Source: Zobellia roscoffensis (GTDB lineage Bacteria; Bacteroidota; Bacteroidia; Flavobacteriales; Flavobacteriaceae). Taken from it: a stretch of 64,000 nucleotides of DNA. This document shows, in pieces, positions 44,530-52,329 of this stretch (positions within the stretch are counted from its first letter, which is position 1; every line of letters starts with the position of its first letter). A model generated the notes under the pieces. That model searched no databases and was not told where the DNA came from. It saw only the letters and a list, made by a program, of their open reading frames with translations. Position numbers and translations under genes: made by a program. The stretch lies in the NCBI RefSeq assembly GCF_015330165.1, contig NZ_JADDXT010000002.1, positions 3,995,646 to 4,059,645 of the forward strand, read 5' to 3'.

Positions 44530-44673
44530 CATTGCATACACATTACCACCTCACTCCTATCGTCGCTTCGGGCAAAGCGTATTTCATTACATTTTTAAAG
44601 GAACATTTTAGAAGAAAAAATAAGAAAAAGTAGTAGTTTAACTTCGCTTTTACCAAAGCAAAGTTACATAACG
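44530..44673. repeat. P copy 1, module-boundary repeat
   Basis: Shares with P copy 2 (51637-51890) CACATTRCC ... CCTCCTAT-GTCG, the AGAAGAAAA purine-rich centre, and ACCAAAG-AAGTTACATAACGC ... ATTATAGTAC. It sits between the AAA+ gene start and R1 copy B, which it overlaps at TTACATAACG. The whole 44440-44952 gap has no gene. Confidence 0.75.
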
Positions 44674-44873
44674 CAAAACATTATAGTACAAAGTATAGCA
44701 TTTTCACCAAACAAGAGAATATACGTTTGTAAGCTATAATTCTATATTATATAAAATATCCCTCAAGCGCTGAGAATCGATTAAACCTTACAACAGGGTC
44801 ATCAAACTTTTTTAAGCGGTGTGCTGCGCACGGCGAAATAATTTATTTGTATCTATAATTTGTCGTTATGTAA
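44664..44873. repeat. R1 copy B, MITE-like element with terminal inverted repeats
   Basis: 210 bp bounded by TTACATAACG (44664-44673) and its exact inverse complement CGTTATGTAA (44864-44873). Internally near-identical to R1 copy A (35474-35674) and in the same orientation; the two copies bracket the R2 and AAA/S8 modules. No ORF inside. Confidence 0.9.
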
Positions 44874-44952
44874 AATAGCCCTAATGCTTATAGATTTTGT
44901 AGACGGTAATTTAAAATAACTTAAATATTATCTAGTAATATATTAATACAGA

Positions 44953-45912
44953 CTAAAAATCCGGCAACACCACTTCCTCAATTTTTGCAATAGCTTCACT
45001 AAGTGGCGTTTCAGATTTTCTAAGGTTTATTGCCATATGGTTGACTCCCACATTTTCATATGCTTTTAAATATTCTGTAAGATGATTGATGCCTACCGTA
45101 CCTCCAAAACGCTGTGGTTTAAAAGTCGCATTGTCGTCTTTAGATAGGTTTAAATGTATAGCCGAAATATAAGGTTTCGCTGCTTGGTCTTCCTCATACA
45201 ACGCATTACACCAGTATTTTCTGTTCTCCAAAGTTTCGGCAACAGGTCTTGGGTAATTAAACCAAGCTTGTGCGTTTTTTGCGATCCAATTAATACTTTG
45301 TCCGGAATGACCAGCTACTACAAGCGGAATGTCATTTTTTGGTTTAGGATAAACTTCTATACCGTTAGTTAAAAAATAGTATTTAGATTTTAAATTGCTA
45401 TTTGTTTTCCAAGCTTCTTTAATGATATCAAGATTTTGTCTAAAGATTTCAGGTCTTTTTTTATAGTCGATATTATACATTGGGAATTCCACAGGTCTGT
45501 CGCCTAAGCCCAAGCCTAACAAAAGTCTGCCATCACTTAAATTTTCTATGGTAGCAGCAGCTTTTGCTAATTTTATAGGTTGTTGTAATGGCAATACTAT
45601 GGCAGCTGTACCCAACAAAATGTTTTTGGTAGCAGCAGCTAAATAACCCAAGTATGGTAAGGTGTCAAACAATTGTGCACCATCATCAAAGTTAGGGTCG
45701 TACACAGGAACATCTCGCATCCATAAAGCTGCGAATCCTGCTTCGTCAATTTGTTGTGCTAATGCTAAGTGATTGGAGATATCTGGAACTCCAAAAGGTC
45801 TGTTATCTTCCAAACGTTTGCGATTGCCTTCGGTTGACCAATCGTTGTCTAAAGGAAACTCTATACCCAATGTCATTTTACCTGGTTTGTATAGTTTATC
45901 AAATGGATTCAT
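44953..45912 (-). CDS. LLM-class flavin-dependent oxidoreductase
   Basis: Seen: luciferase-like monooxygenase pattern MTLGIEFPLD ... HLALAQQIDEAGFAALWMRDVP, LGTAAIVLPLQQPIKLAKAAATIENLSDGRLLLGLGLG and PLVVAGHSGQSINWIAKNAQAWF. Length 319 aa. Family knowledge: F420 or FMN-dependent enzymes acting on small organics; a flavobacterium more likely uses FMN. Last gene of a four-gene unit (cyclase, MFS, aldo/keto reductase, LLM) that begins at 49082 with a Crp-type promoter. Substrate unknown. Confidence 0.9.
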   Translation of the reverse strand: MNPFDKLYKPGKMTLGIEFPLDNDWSTEGNRKRLEDNRPFGVPDISNHLALAQQIDEAGFAALWMRDVPVYDPNFDDGAQLFDTLPYLGYLAAATKNILLGTAAIVLPLQQPIKLAKAAATIENLSDGRLLLGLGLGDRPVEFPMYNIDYKKRPEIFRQNLDIIKEAWKTNSNLKSKYYFLTNGIEVYPKPKNDIPLVVAGHSGQSINWIAKNAQAWFNYPRPVAETLENRKYWCNALYEEDQAAKPYISAIHLNLSKDDNATFKPQRFGGTVGINHLTEYLKAYENVGVNHMAINLRKSETPLSEAIAKIEEVVLPDF

Positions 45913-45967
45913 AGTGTGTTTTTTAAATTCATCAGGTATCTGTTAAGACACCTGATGAACAATGTGA

Positions 45968-46906
45968 TTAAGCATTCCAGATACTATCTGCAGTGTATGG
46001 TCCGTTGTCAACTTTCCAAAATTTACCGTCAATAAAGCGATGTGCTTTGTCTAAATCTTTCAATAACGCCATATCTTCTTCTGTAAGCGTATGGTTTAAT
46101 GTCTCTAGGTTCTGAAGCAATCTCGCTTCATTAATAGATTTAGGAATGACCGCAATGCCTCGTTGTATTGTATACGCCAGTGCTACTTGTGCAGGCGACA
46201 TATTTCTTGCTTTGGCAATGTTTTTTATCGTATCATTTTCTAACAAACGTAATTTGGAATTTTCATCTACAAGCGAACCTAAAGGTGCGTATGCAGTTAG
46301 CAGAATATCGTTTTTTACGCAGAATGATTGTAATGCATCTTGCTGCAAAAATGGATGCATTTCTACTTGATTCATTTCTGGTTGATGCACTGCAGTCGCT
46401 AGTATTTCTTTCAACTGATTTTCATTGAAATTGCTCACGCCAATATGTTTTGCAAGTCCTTCCTCTAAAGCAGCTTCCATCCCTTTCCAAGTATTGGTTA
46501 AAGGCACTTCTGATAATGGAATAAAATCAGATGCTTTTTCTGGCATTTCCGTTCCTTTTTTAAGAGCGACAGGCCAATGGATAAGATACAGGTCTAGATA
46601 CTCTAGTTGTAAATCTTTTAAAGTTTGTTTCAACGCAGGAATCACATTCTCTTCTCCGTGAGAAGCATTCCATAATTTGGAAGTCACCCATAAATCGTTA
46701 CGCGTAACCAAACCTTGTTTAATTGCTTCAGCAATGGCATTACCTACTTCTTTTTCGTTTCCGTAAGCCGCAGCACAATCTATATGTCTGTATCCTATTT
46801 TAATAGCCGATAGTACAGCATTGTACACTTCATTTGGTTCAGAACGAAACGTTCCTAAACCTAAAATTGGCATTTCGTCGTTATTTCTAAATTTTAATGC
46901 AGTCAT
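45968..46906 (-). CDS. Aldo/keto reductase
   Basis: Seen: AKR motifs GTFRSEPNEVYNAVLSAIKIGYRHIDCAAAYGNEKEVG (Asp and Tyr of the tetrad), LDLYLIHWPV (His), HIGVSNFNE and IPKSINEARLLQNL, with NADPH-binding C-terminal loop. Length 312 aa. Function: NADPH-dependent reduction of aldehydes or ketones. It lies 3 nt after the MFS exporter gene and 55 nt before the LLM gene on the same strand. Confidence 0.95.
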   Translation of the reverse strand: MTALKFRNNDEMPILGLGTFRSEPNEVYNAVLSAIKIGYRHIDCAAAYGNEKEVGNAIAEAIKQGLVTRNDLWVTSKLWNASHGEENVIPALKQTLKDLQLEYLDLYLIHWPVALKKGTEMPEKASDFIPLSEVPLTNTWKGMEAALEEGLAKHIGVSNFNENQLKEILATAVHQPEMNQVEMHPFLQQDALQSFCVKNDILLTAYAPLGSLVDENSKLRLLENDTIKNIAKARNMSPAQVALAYTIQRGIAVIPKSINEARLLQNLETLNHTLTEEDMALLKDLDKAHRFIDGKFWKVDNGPYTADSIWNA

Positions 46907-46909
46907 TAT

Positions 46910-48118
46910 TTATATTTTTTCTTTTTTGAATAAAACTAAGGTTAACAAGAATCCCACAATTACTAGTATACCACCTACCCAAGGTGTTGCTTCAATACCT
47001 AATTCAGATTCCACAACCATTCCGCCTACATAAGCACCAATAGCAATACCAACGTTAAAAGCTGCAATGTTTAAAGCAGATGCTACATCTTCGGTTCCTG
47101 GTAAGTATTTTTCCGCCATCTTCACCACGTATAATTGTAATGCAGGCACGTTTGAAAATGCTAATATTCCCATAAAAAATAAGGTTACTATAGCAAAAAT
47201 CTGACTAGAAGCTGTGAAGTATAACACAAACAATACTATGGCTTGTAAAGCAAACATTACCAATAAGGCTTTGCCTGGTTTGTTGTTAGAGACTTTACCA
47301 CCAATGATATTCCCAATCGCGATGGCAATACCATAAATTAAAAGAAATACACTAGTCATATTTGAAGAGAAACCAGTCACTTCTTCTAACAGCGGAGTTA
47401 AGTAGGTAAAAGTGACAAACGTACCACCATAGCCAAATGCAGTAATGGCTAACACCAATACAATAGACGGATTCTTAATCACCTTTAATTGGTCTATAAG
47501 TCGTAATGTAGCCGATTGTTTGATGTTTTTAGGAACCAAAGCTAAACTAGCTATTGCACCTACTAATCCTAATAAAGCAACACCAATAAAGGTTGCTCTC
47601 CATCCAAAATTCTGACCAATGTATGTTCCTAAAGGAACACCAGTTACAATAGCTACCGTTAGACCTGCAAACATTATAGAAATGGCAGTTGCTCGCTTAT
47701 CTTTTGGCACCAAACTAGCTGCAATGGTAGACCCGATAGAAAAGAATACACCGTGTGCAAAACCTGTGACCACTCTAGATAATAGCAACAACTCAAAACT
47801 TGGTGAGATAGCTGCTAAACCGTTACCAATTATAAATAGTAACATAATTCCCATTAGTAATTGTTTCCTTGGAATTTTACCCGTTAATGCAGTTAAAATG
47901 GGTGCACCAATGGCAACACCAATGGCGTACAGACTGACTAATAATCCTGCTGAGGTTAATGAAGTACCTAGGTCGTTTGCAACTGTAGATAATAACCCTA
48001 CAATTACAAATTCCGTTGTTCCTATGGCAAATGCACTTATAGTCAATGCCCATAATGCTGCTGGTAGACGCTTCTTTTTGGCTACCGTAGTATCTCTATG
48101 TATTGTTGATGTTTCCAT
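46910..48118 (-). CDS. MFS exporter (AraJ/sugar-efflux-like, DHA1 family)
   Basis: Seen: 12 predicted transmembrane helices and DHA1 features: WALTISAFAIGTTEFVIVGLLSTVANDLG in TM1, the loop PRKQLL and RVVTGFAHGVFFSIGSTIAASLVPKDKRATA, and a second-half repeat. Start: Met at 48118 (METSTIHRD); the frame runs to 48157, which would overlap the cyclase gene. Length 402 aa. Function: proton-driven export of sugars, arabinose-like compounds or drugs. In this unit it probably exports or imports the substrate or product handled by the neighbouring enzymes. Confidence 0.92.
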   Translation of the reverse strand: METSTIHRDTTVAKKKRLPAALWALTISAFAIGTTEFVIVGLLSTVANDLGTSLTSAGLLVSLYAIGVAIGAPILTALTGKIPRKQLLMGIMLLFIIGNGLAAISPSFELLLLSRVVTGFAHGVFFSIGSTIAASLVPKDKRATAISIMFAGLTVAIVTGVPLGTYIGQNFGWRATFIGVALLGLVGAIASLALVPKNIKQSATLRLIDQLKVIKNPSIVLVLAITAFGYGGTFVTFTYLTPLLEEVTGFSSNMTSVFLLIYGIAIAIGNIIGGKVSNNKPGKALLVMFALQAIVLFVLYFTASSQIFAIVTLFFMGILAFSNVPALQLYVVKMAEKYLPGTEDVASALNIAAFNVGIAIGAYVGGMVVESELGIEATPWVGGILVIVGFLLTLVLFKKEKI

Positions 48119-48143
48119 AATTTCTAATTGTTTTTTGTTATTG

Positions 48144-49082
48144 TTATTTAATGGCAACAGGGTTTATTTGTACTTGTGTAGACCCTTCGTATAATGGGTG
48201 ACCTAATACAAAAAGAAATTCCCAGGCTTTATCCTCAACCAACTCATCTACAAGAATATTTTCCAATACTTGTACACCGTATTCAGTTGCCATCATTTGA
48301 TTTACAGGGAAAGACAGTGCGCTGTTTTCGTGTGGCACAGCCTCAAAAGACCAGTTGTCTGCACCTGCTGCAACAATTCCTTTTTCACCTAAATAATGCG
48401 CAGCTTCCGTACCAATTCCAGGTCCGCCAGCTAGGTAACGTTTGTCATCTTTACCCATTAATTTGGTCCATCCTGTATAAAATAAAACCACATCTCCTTT
48501 ACGGATTTCAATGCCTTGTTTTTTGGCTACTTTTTCAATGTCTTCCACTGTAAAAACAGTACCTTCTTTTACAATATCTTGATTGTAGTAAGAGCGCATA
48601 TCTAAAACAATACCTCTAGTTACAATTGGAGGTAATTTTTCTAGCCCTAATTTTTTTACACCAGAAACGGTTAAAAAATCTTCTACTTTGTGTCCGTTAT
48701 AATGCACATTGTCTCTACCATAATGTGCCAATCCGTTTATTTGAGATCCAACACCTGTCCAACCAATTAATTGGTCATCGACGTAGGTGAATTTATTAGA
48801 ACCTGCAGCAGCAGTTTCTGGTTGTAACGTTTCAATATGAAAGTATCTGTGACGGAAAGCTGCGGTTTCTGCATTTACCACCATTCCTAAGCGGTATACT
48901 TTTCCTTTTTTAACCAATTTTACGGCATCTAAAACCGTTTCTTCATTTAACAGATTAAGTGCACCAATTTCATCGTCTGCACCATAAGGTGACGTTGGTA
49001 CTTGTTGTGCGTTTGTAGTTAAAGCAGTAAAAAGTGTAGCTGCTAAGGCAATTGTTTTTAATGTATTTACTATTGTTTTCAT
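48144..49082 (-). CDS. Exported cyclase-family (kynurenine-formamidase-like) hydrolase
   Basis: Seen: a signal peptide (TLKTIALAATLFTALTTNAQ, cleavage about residue 25) and the cyclase/formamidase fold: GLAHYGRDNVHYNG in the metal-site region, LDMRSYYNQD, GDVVLFYTGWTKL, GPGIGTEAAHYLGEKGIVAAGADNWSFEA and MMATEYGVQVLEN. The usual HxGTHxDxPxH motif is replaced by a shorter His set. Length 312 aa. First gene of the unit, with a Crp-type site centred about 87 nt upstream. The substrate may be an amide or lactone; unknown. Confidence 0.85.
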   Translation of the reverse strand: MKTIVNTLKTIALAATLFTALTTNAQQVPTSPYGADDEIGALNLLNEETVLDAVKLVKKGKVYRLGMVVNAETAAFRHRYFHIETLQPETAAAGSNKFTYVDDQLIGWTGVGSQINGLAHYGRDNVHYNGHKVEDFLTVSGVKKLGLEKLPPIVTRGIVLDMRSYYNQDIVKEGTVFTVEDIEKVAKKQGIEIRKGDVVLFYTGWTKLMGKDDKRYLAGGPGIGTEAAHYLGEKGIVAAGADNWSFEAVPHENSALSFPVNQMMATEYGVQVLENILVDELVEDKAWEFLFVLGHPLYEGSTQVQINPVAIK

Positions 49083-49128
49083 TTTAATATGTTTTTAAAT
49101 TTCTTATACAAATTTCCGATTAAAGCTA

Positions 49129-49175
49129 GGGGTGTGCGAGGATGTACATCACCATTTTATAGTGATGTATGTCAC
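49129..49175 (-). promoter_or_regulatory. Crp-type site and conserved promoter block of the cyclase operon
   Basis: GTGA-N6-TCAC at 49162-49175 (the Crp core), nested with TACATCAC-N9-GTGATGTA at 49145-49169. A 14-bp block GGGGTGTGCGAGGA (49129-49142) is identical to 50877-50890. The distances to the start codon are 80 nt (site) and 47 nt (block), the same as in front of the cupin gene. Confidence 0.75.
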
Positions 49176-49217
49176 ATTTAATACTGCGCATACATCACTT
49201 GTTTTGTTTAGAGATAC

Positions 49218-50315
49218 TTACTCTTCAATCTTCATCTTTAACACCAAGTAAGGCGGTTTACTAGCATCTTTTCCTTCATTTAACAAAGGCAGATTATGAA
49301 GTTGATTAGCTACGATATACAAATAGTTTCCGTGTATGGCAACACCATCGGGCCAAGACAGGTCTTTTTTAGACTGTGCAATGGTTTTCATTCCAGCAGG
49401 TGTACTTTCTACAATGGCTGAATTTTCAACATCGGTGACATACACTTTACCGTTTGCACCTACTTTAAATCCGTCAGATTTTGGTTTGTTGGCATAAAAC
49501 GCGATGTACTTATTAAGGTCGCTATCTTGCTTGCTTTCATCCGCTAATACAGCAGACGGAATGCGGTAAATCTTGGTATTTCCCATTGCACCATAGTAGA
49601 TGTATTTGTTTTCATCATCTATAGAAATTGGATTTAACGGATATCTTGGCTGAATGGTAGTACCGTCTTTTCTTTTGTGCGATACTAATCTACCGTGAAT
49701 TTTCACTGGCTCATCTACAGGCAAAAATGATGCATTCCCTTCCAGAACGCGTCTTATATAACCTGTTTCTAAGTTAATCACGACAAAAGCTGGTGCAATT
49801 GGTGGATTTAATGCATCGGTCATATCTGCAATTACAGCAGTATTGTTCTTAACATCAATCACAAAATCTTGTAAAAATGGTTTTGATGATAATACCGTAT
49901 TCGGAATAGGAAAAACTTTAGTGACATTACCGGTAACCAAATCAAAACCAACCAATTTTGGTGCCTGGTTTTGTTTGATGTTACCCATATCCAACACCCA
50001 AAGGATTCCGTTAGCATCGGCTTGAATTCCGATAGTTGAATTGATACCTTTTATACTTCCGTTTTCTGGTTTTACAATCCATTCTTTATCTCCAAAAGGA
50101 ATAGCTTCTCCATTAGGTAAAATTTCTTTTACCATATATTTTGAAGCGCTTAAGGCACTCATTGTTACAAATATTCTTCCGTCGTTAGACACTGTTATAT
50201 TCCCTGGTCTAGATTCTGGAAATGTTGCTATAGTTTCTAATTGTGCTTGTGCTAATAGTGTAAAATTCATTACAAATGCAAACAAGACTGTTTTTATAAT
50301 TGTTACTGTTTTCAT
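49218..50315 (-). CDS. MRJP/yellow-like exported beta-propeller (L-dopachrome-tautomerase-related)
   Basis: Seen: signal peptide (MKTVTIIKTVLFAFVMNFTLLAQA) and the major-royal-jelly-protein pattern: RPGNITVSNDGRIFVTMS, NGILWVLDMGN, DFVIDVKNNTAVIADM, GANGKVYVTDVENSAIV and LSWPDGVAIHGNYLYIVANQLH. Length 365 aa. Family knowledge: MRJP/yellow-type propellers in bacteria are mostly uncharacterised and some bind small amines. It lies downstream of the cupin gene (32-nt gap) under the second Crp-type promoter. Confidence 0.88.
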   Translation of the reverse strand: MKTVTIIKTVLFAFVMNFTLLAQAQLETIATFPESRPGNITVSNDGRIFVTMSALSASKYMVKEILPNGEAIPFGDKEWIVKPENGSIKGINSTIGIQADANGILWVLDMGNIKQNQAPKLVGFDLVTGNVTKVFPIPNTVLSSKPFLQDFVIDVKNNTAVIADMTDALNPPIAPAFVVINLETGYIRRVLEGNASFLPVDEPVKIHGRLVSHKRKDGTTIQPRYPLNPISIDDENKYIYYGAMGNTKIYRIPSAVLADESKQDSDLNKYIAFYANKPKSDGFKVGANGKVYVTDVENSAIVESTPAGMKTIAQSKKDLSWPDGVAIHGNYLYIVANQLHNLPLLNEGKDASKPPYLVLKMKIEE

Positions 50316-50347
50316 CGTTATTGTTTTTTAAAATTGAATTGATTTAA

Positions 50348-50830
50348 TTAGTTGCCTAAAAATTTCTTTTGCGTTGATGGGTCTACCCAGATAACATCAC
50401 TTGGGTCTCTGGCAATGGCATCAAAAACGAGTACGTCTAACGGACCTTCTAAAATTTTGCCGTTACCGTGTGCTGTGCCTTTTCCCCAAAACAATAAGTC
50501 GCCTTTTCCTGCAACAACAGGACCTTTATCGGCAACATAAAATTCTGCTTTGCCATTTAAAATGTAGAGGTAGGCATCAGATTTTGCGTGGTAGTGCATA
50601 GGCACTTCATCATACAACCTAAAGATTCTGACACCTGCGTGTTCGCGGTCTATTAATCTGATGTCTTTGATGATACCATTATGACTTTTAGGAAGTAGTG
50701 TTACGTATTCATCAATATTGATAATACCGTAGGAGTTACCCATTAACGGTCTTTTGTCTTCTTGCGCATAGGCGTTAAAACCTATGGCAATTACTGTAAA
50801 TAATAGAAAAAGTGTTCTTGTAGTTTTCAT
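50348..50830 (-). CDS. Exported cupin-domain protein
   Basis: Seen: signal peptide (MKTTRTLFLLFTVIAIGFNAYAQ) and a cupin barrel: FRLYDEVPMHYHAKSDAYLYILNGKAEFYVADKGPVVAGKGDLLFWGKGTAHG in pieces, with the HxHxK...H-type metal-binding arrangement. Length 160 aa. Family knowledge: single-domain cupins bind or convert small molecules with a metal. First gene of a two-gene unit with the MRJP-like protein; the Crp/Fnr gene lies directly upstream on the same strand. Confidence 0.88.
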   Translation of the reverse strand: MKTTRTLFLLFTVIAIGFNAYAQEDKRPLMGNSYGIINIDEYVTLLPKSHNGIIKDIRLIDREHAGVRIFRLYDEVPMHYHAKSDAYLYILNGKAEFYVADKGPVVAGKGDLLFWGKGTAHGNGKILEGPLDVLVFDAIARDPSDVIWVDPSTQKKFLGN

Positions 50831-50876
50831 AGTACATTGTATTTAATTGTTCGATACAAAATTCTATGAAAACAAA

Positions 50877-50923
50877 GGGGTGTGCGAGGACATACATCAC
50901 GGATTTTTTGTGATGTATATCAA
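50877..50923 (-). promoter_or_regulatory. Crp-type site and conserved promoter block of the cupin operon
   Basis: TACATCAC-N9-GTGATGTA (50893-50917), with GTGA-N6-TCAA at 50910-50923, and the block GGGGTGTGCGAGGA (50877-50890). This is the same sequence arrangement, at the same distances (80 and 47 nt) from the start, as in front of the cyclase gene. Confidence 0.75.
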
Positions 50924-50932
50924 TATGGAAAA

Positions 50933-50946
50933 GTGATTTAGGTCAC
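50933..50946. promoter_or_regulatory. Third Crp-type palindrome
   Basis: GTGATTTAGGTCAC, a perfect GTGA-N6-TCAC with AAA/TTT flanks, located 2 nt beyond the stop codon of the Crp/Fnr gene and 103 nt upstream of the cupin start. It may be an extra regulator site for the cupin operon. Confidence 0.6.
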
Positions 50947-50948
50947 TT

Positions 50949-51521
50949 TTAGCTGTTAAAACGACTTAAAGTCTCTCTGGATACGCCTAAATAGGAAGCG
51001 ATTAATTTTTTAGGAACGCGTTGTATTAATGTTGGAAGCTTATTTAATAGGTACTCATACCTACTTTCTGCGGTCATTGTAAGTAAAGACAAGATTCTTT
51101 GCTGTAGATTGATGTAACCGTGGTTCGATTTAATTCTGAAAAAGTTGGCAACGGCAGGGACTTCAAAACAAATTTTTTCCCTATTCTCTAAAGACAAACA
51201 GAAAAACTCTGAATCTTCAAGACAATCTACAAAAATAGTACCTGGTTCTTGATGTTGAAAAGCGCAATGGTCGCTCACCCAATAGTTTTCCATAGCAAAT
51301 TGAAGAATATGTTCTTTGCCTTTTTCGTCTATGGAATACGCTTTGACCAACCCATTGATAATCCAATATTCAAAATCTACAGGTTGCCCCACTTGAATTA
51401 AAAATTGGTGCTTTTTCAAGCTTTTATATTCAAAATGTGATTTTACAAAGTTCCATTCGTCATCTGTTAAAGAAACGATTTCTTCAAAATGTTGTCTTAA
51501 TAACTGAAACCTGTCTTCCAT
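50949..51521 (-). CDS. Crp/Fnr-family transcriptional regulator
   Basis: Seen: an N-terminal cyclic-nucleotide-binding fold (KSLKKHQFLIQVGQPVDFEYWIINGLVKAYSIDEKGKEHILQF), a dimer helix (YINLQQRILSLLTMTAESRYEYLL) and a short HTH (IQRVPKKLIASYLGVSRETLSRFNS). No cysteine ligands for an Fe-S cluster at the N-terminus, so it is more Crp-like than Fnr-like. Length 190 aa; the C-terminus ends right after the recognition helix. Inference: binds the GTGA-N6-TCAC sites found beside it (50910-50946, 49162-49175) and controls both metabolic units of the island. Confidence 0.9.
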   Translation of the reverse strand: MEDRFQLLRQHFEEIVSLTDDEWNFVKSHFEYKSLKKHQFLIQVGQPVDFEYWIINGLVKAYSIDEKGKEHILQFAMENYWVSDHCAFQHQEPGTIFVDCLEDSEFFCLSLENREKICFEVPAVANFFRIKSNHGYINLQQRILSLLTMTAESRYEYLLNKLPTLIQRVPKKLIASYLGVSRETLSRFNS

Positions 51522-51955
51522 AAAGTAAAAATACTCTTCTTTATTTAAAATGTTATTTATTGTTGCATATTATATTAACTAGACAACCAGTTAAAGAGCA
51601 TAAATTTACTTTACACAGTCATTAAAAATACATTTTCATTCCACACACATTGCCCTCCCTCCTATTGTCGGTCAGTTAATAAGTGTTCCATTTCCTTTTG
51701 AGAAGAAAATTTTAAGAAAGAAAAAAATAAAAGAAGATGGTAACAACTTTGCCCGCGCACCAACCCGCTCAAAAAAGAAAGATTCTTATCTATATTTTTC
51801 TGCCGTAACCAAAGCTCAAGTTACATAACGCGGAACATTATAGTACTTTTTGTATTATTGGCGTGGCTGAAGCAATAATCAAAAAAGACGATGCAGCTGC
51901 CAACATACCTCATAGGTTTAATGAAAAACGTAATAGCAAAAGAATAGTGTGTGGC
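51522..51955. other. 434-bp non-coding gap upstream of the Crp/Fnr gene
   Basis: Holds P copy 2 and no gene that looks real; a 63-codon frame at 51863-52054 overlaps the 70-aa gene antisense and has no support. The Crp/Fnr promoter must lie in the first 100 bp but no exact TAnnTTTG is seen. Confidence 0.5.
51637..51890. repeat. P copy 2, module-boundary repeat
   Basis: Landmarks: CATTGCCCTCCCTCCTAT, GTCGGTCAGTTAATAAGT, purine-rich AGAAGAAAATTTTAAGAAAG, AAGATTCTTATCTATATTTT, AAGTTACATAACGCGGAACA (51819 on), ATTATAGTAC (51837-51846) and GTGGCTGAAGC-ATAATCAA. Compare P1 (44530), P3 (53707) and P4 (55786). Confidence 0.78.
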
Positions 51956-52168
51956 TTAGAGCGCCCCTCCTTGAATCCCAAATTCAGTAGTAGATTCTAT
52001 TACCACCTTAAAACCTTTGTACGTTTCCGGCAGCGTATTTTTTACCTCAGTTAAAGAAACAAAAACCGTTATACAGGGTTTACCATCATATTCTCCTTGG
52101 GCCACGCCTTCAATTCCCTTAAGGAATAGCCATGATTGTATTTCTTTTAAAGCATCTTCTATGTTCAT
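51956..52168 (-). CDS. 70-aa stand-alone copy of the protease N-terminal domain
   Basis: Seen: IEGVAQGEYDGKPCITVFVSL and LPETYKGFKVVIESTTEFGIQGG. This matches the layout of the N-terminal segment of the 343-aa protease upstream (VVGVAIGNKVKNGVETNKPVLSVLV ... GIETDVVEVG): GVxxGxx-xx-KPxIxVxV, then Pro, then a V/I-rich strand ending in G. No signal peptide. Inference: a companion domain, perhaps an inhibitor or propeptide-like partner, encoded just downstream in the same transcript. Function not demonstrated. Confidence 0.6.
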   Translation of the reverse strand: MNIEDALKEIQSWLFLKGIEGVAQGEYDGKPCITVFVSLTEVKNTLPETYKGFKVVIESTTEFGIQGGAL

Positions 52169-52329
52169 GGTTATGTTATTATAAAATTAGTATTTGTTGT
52201 TTCTGTACAAAAACAGTCAACCCCCATTATCTAAAGATAATTAAAACAGAGCTTAATTGTAAAGCTCAGAGTAAACTAGATTTCACCCTGAGCTTTATAT
52301 TTAAAAGTATTTCTAAGCGACCATTTCTA

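Noticed and set aside
47619..48194. 191-codon plus-strand frame opposite the MFS gene
   Set aside because: Shadow frame over transmembrane codons; no domain or signal recognised.
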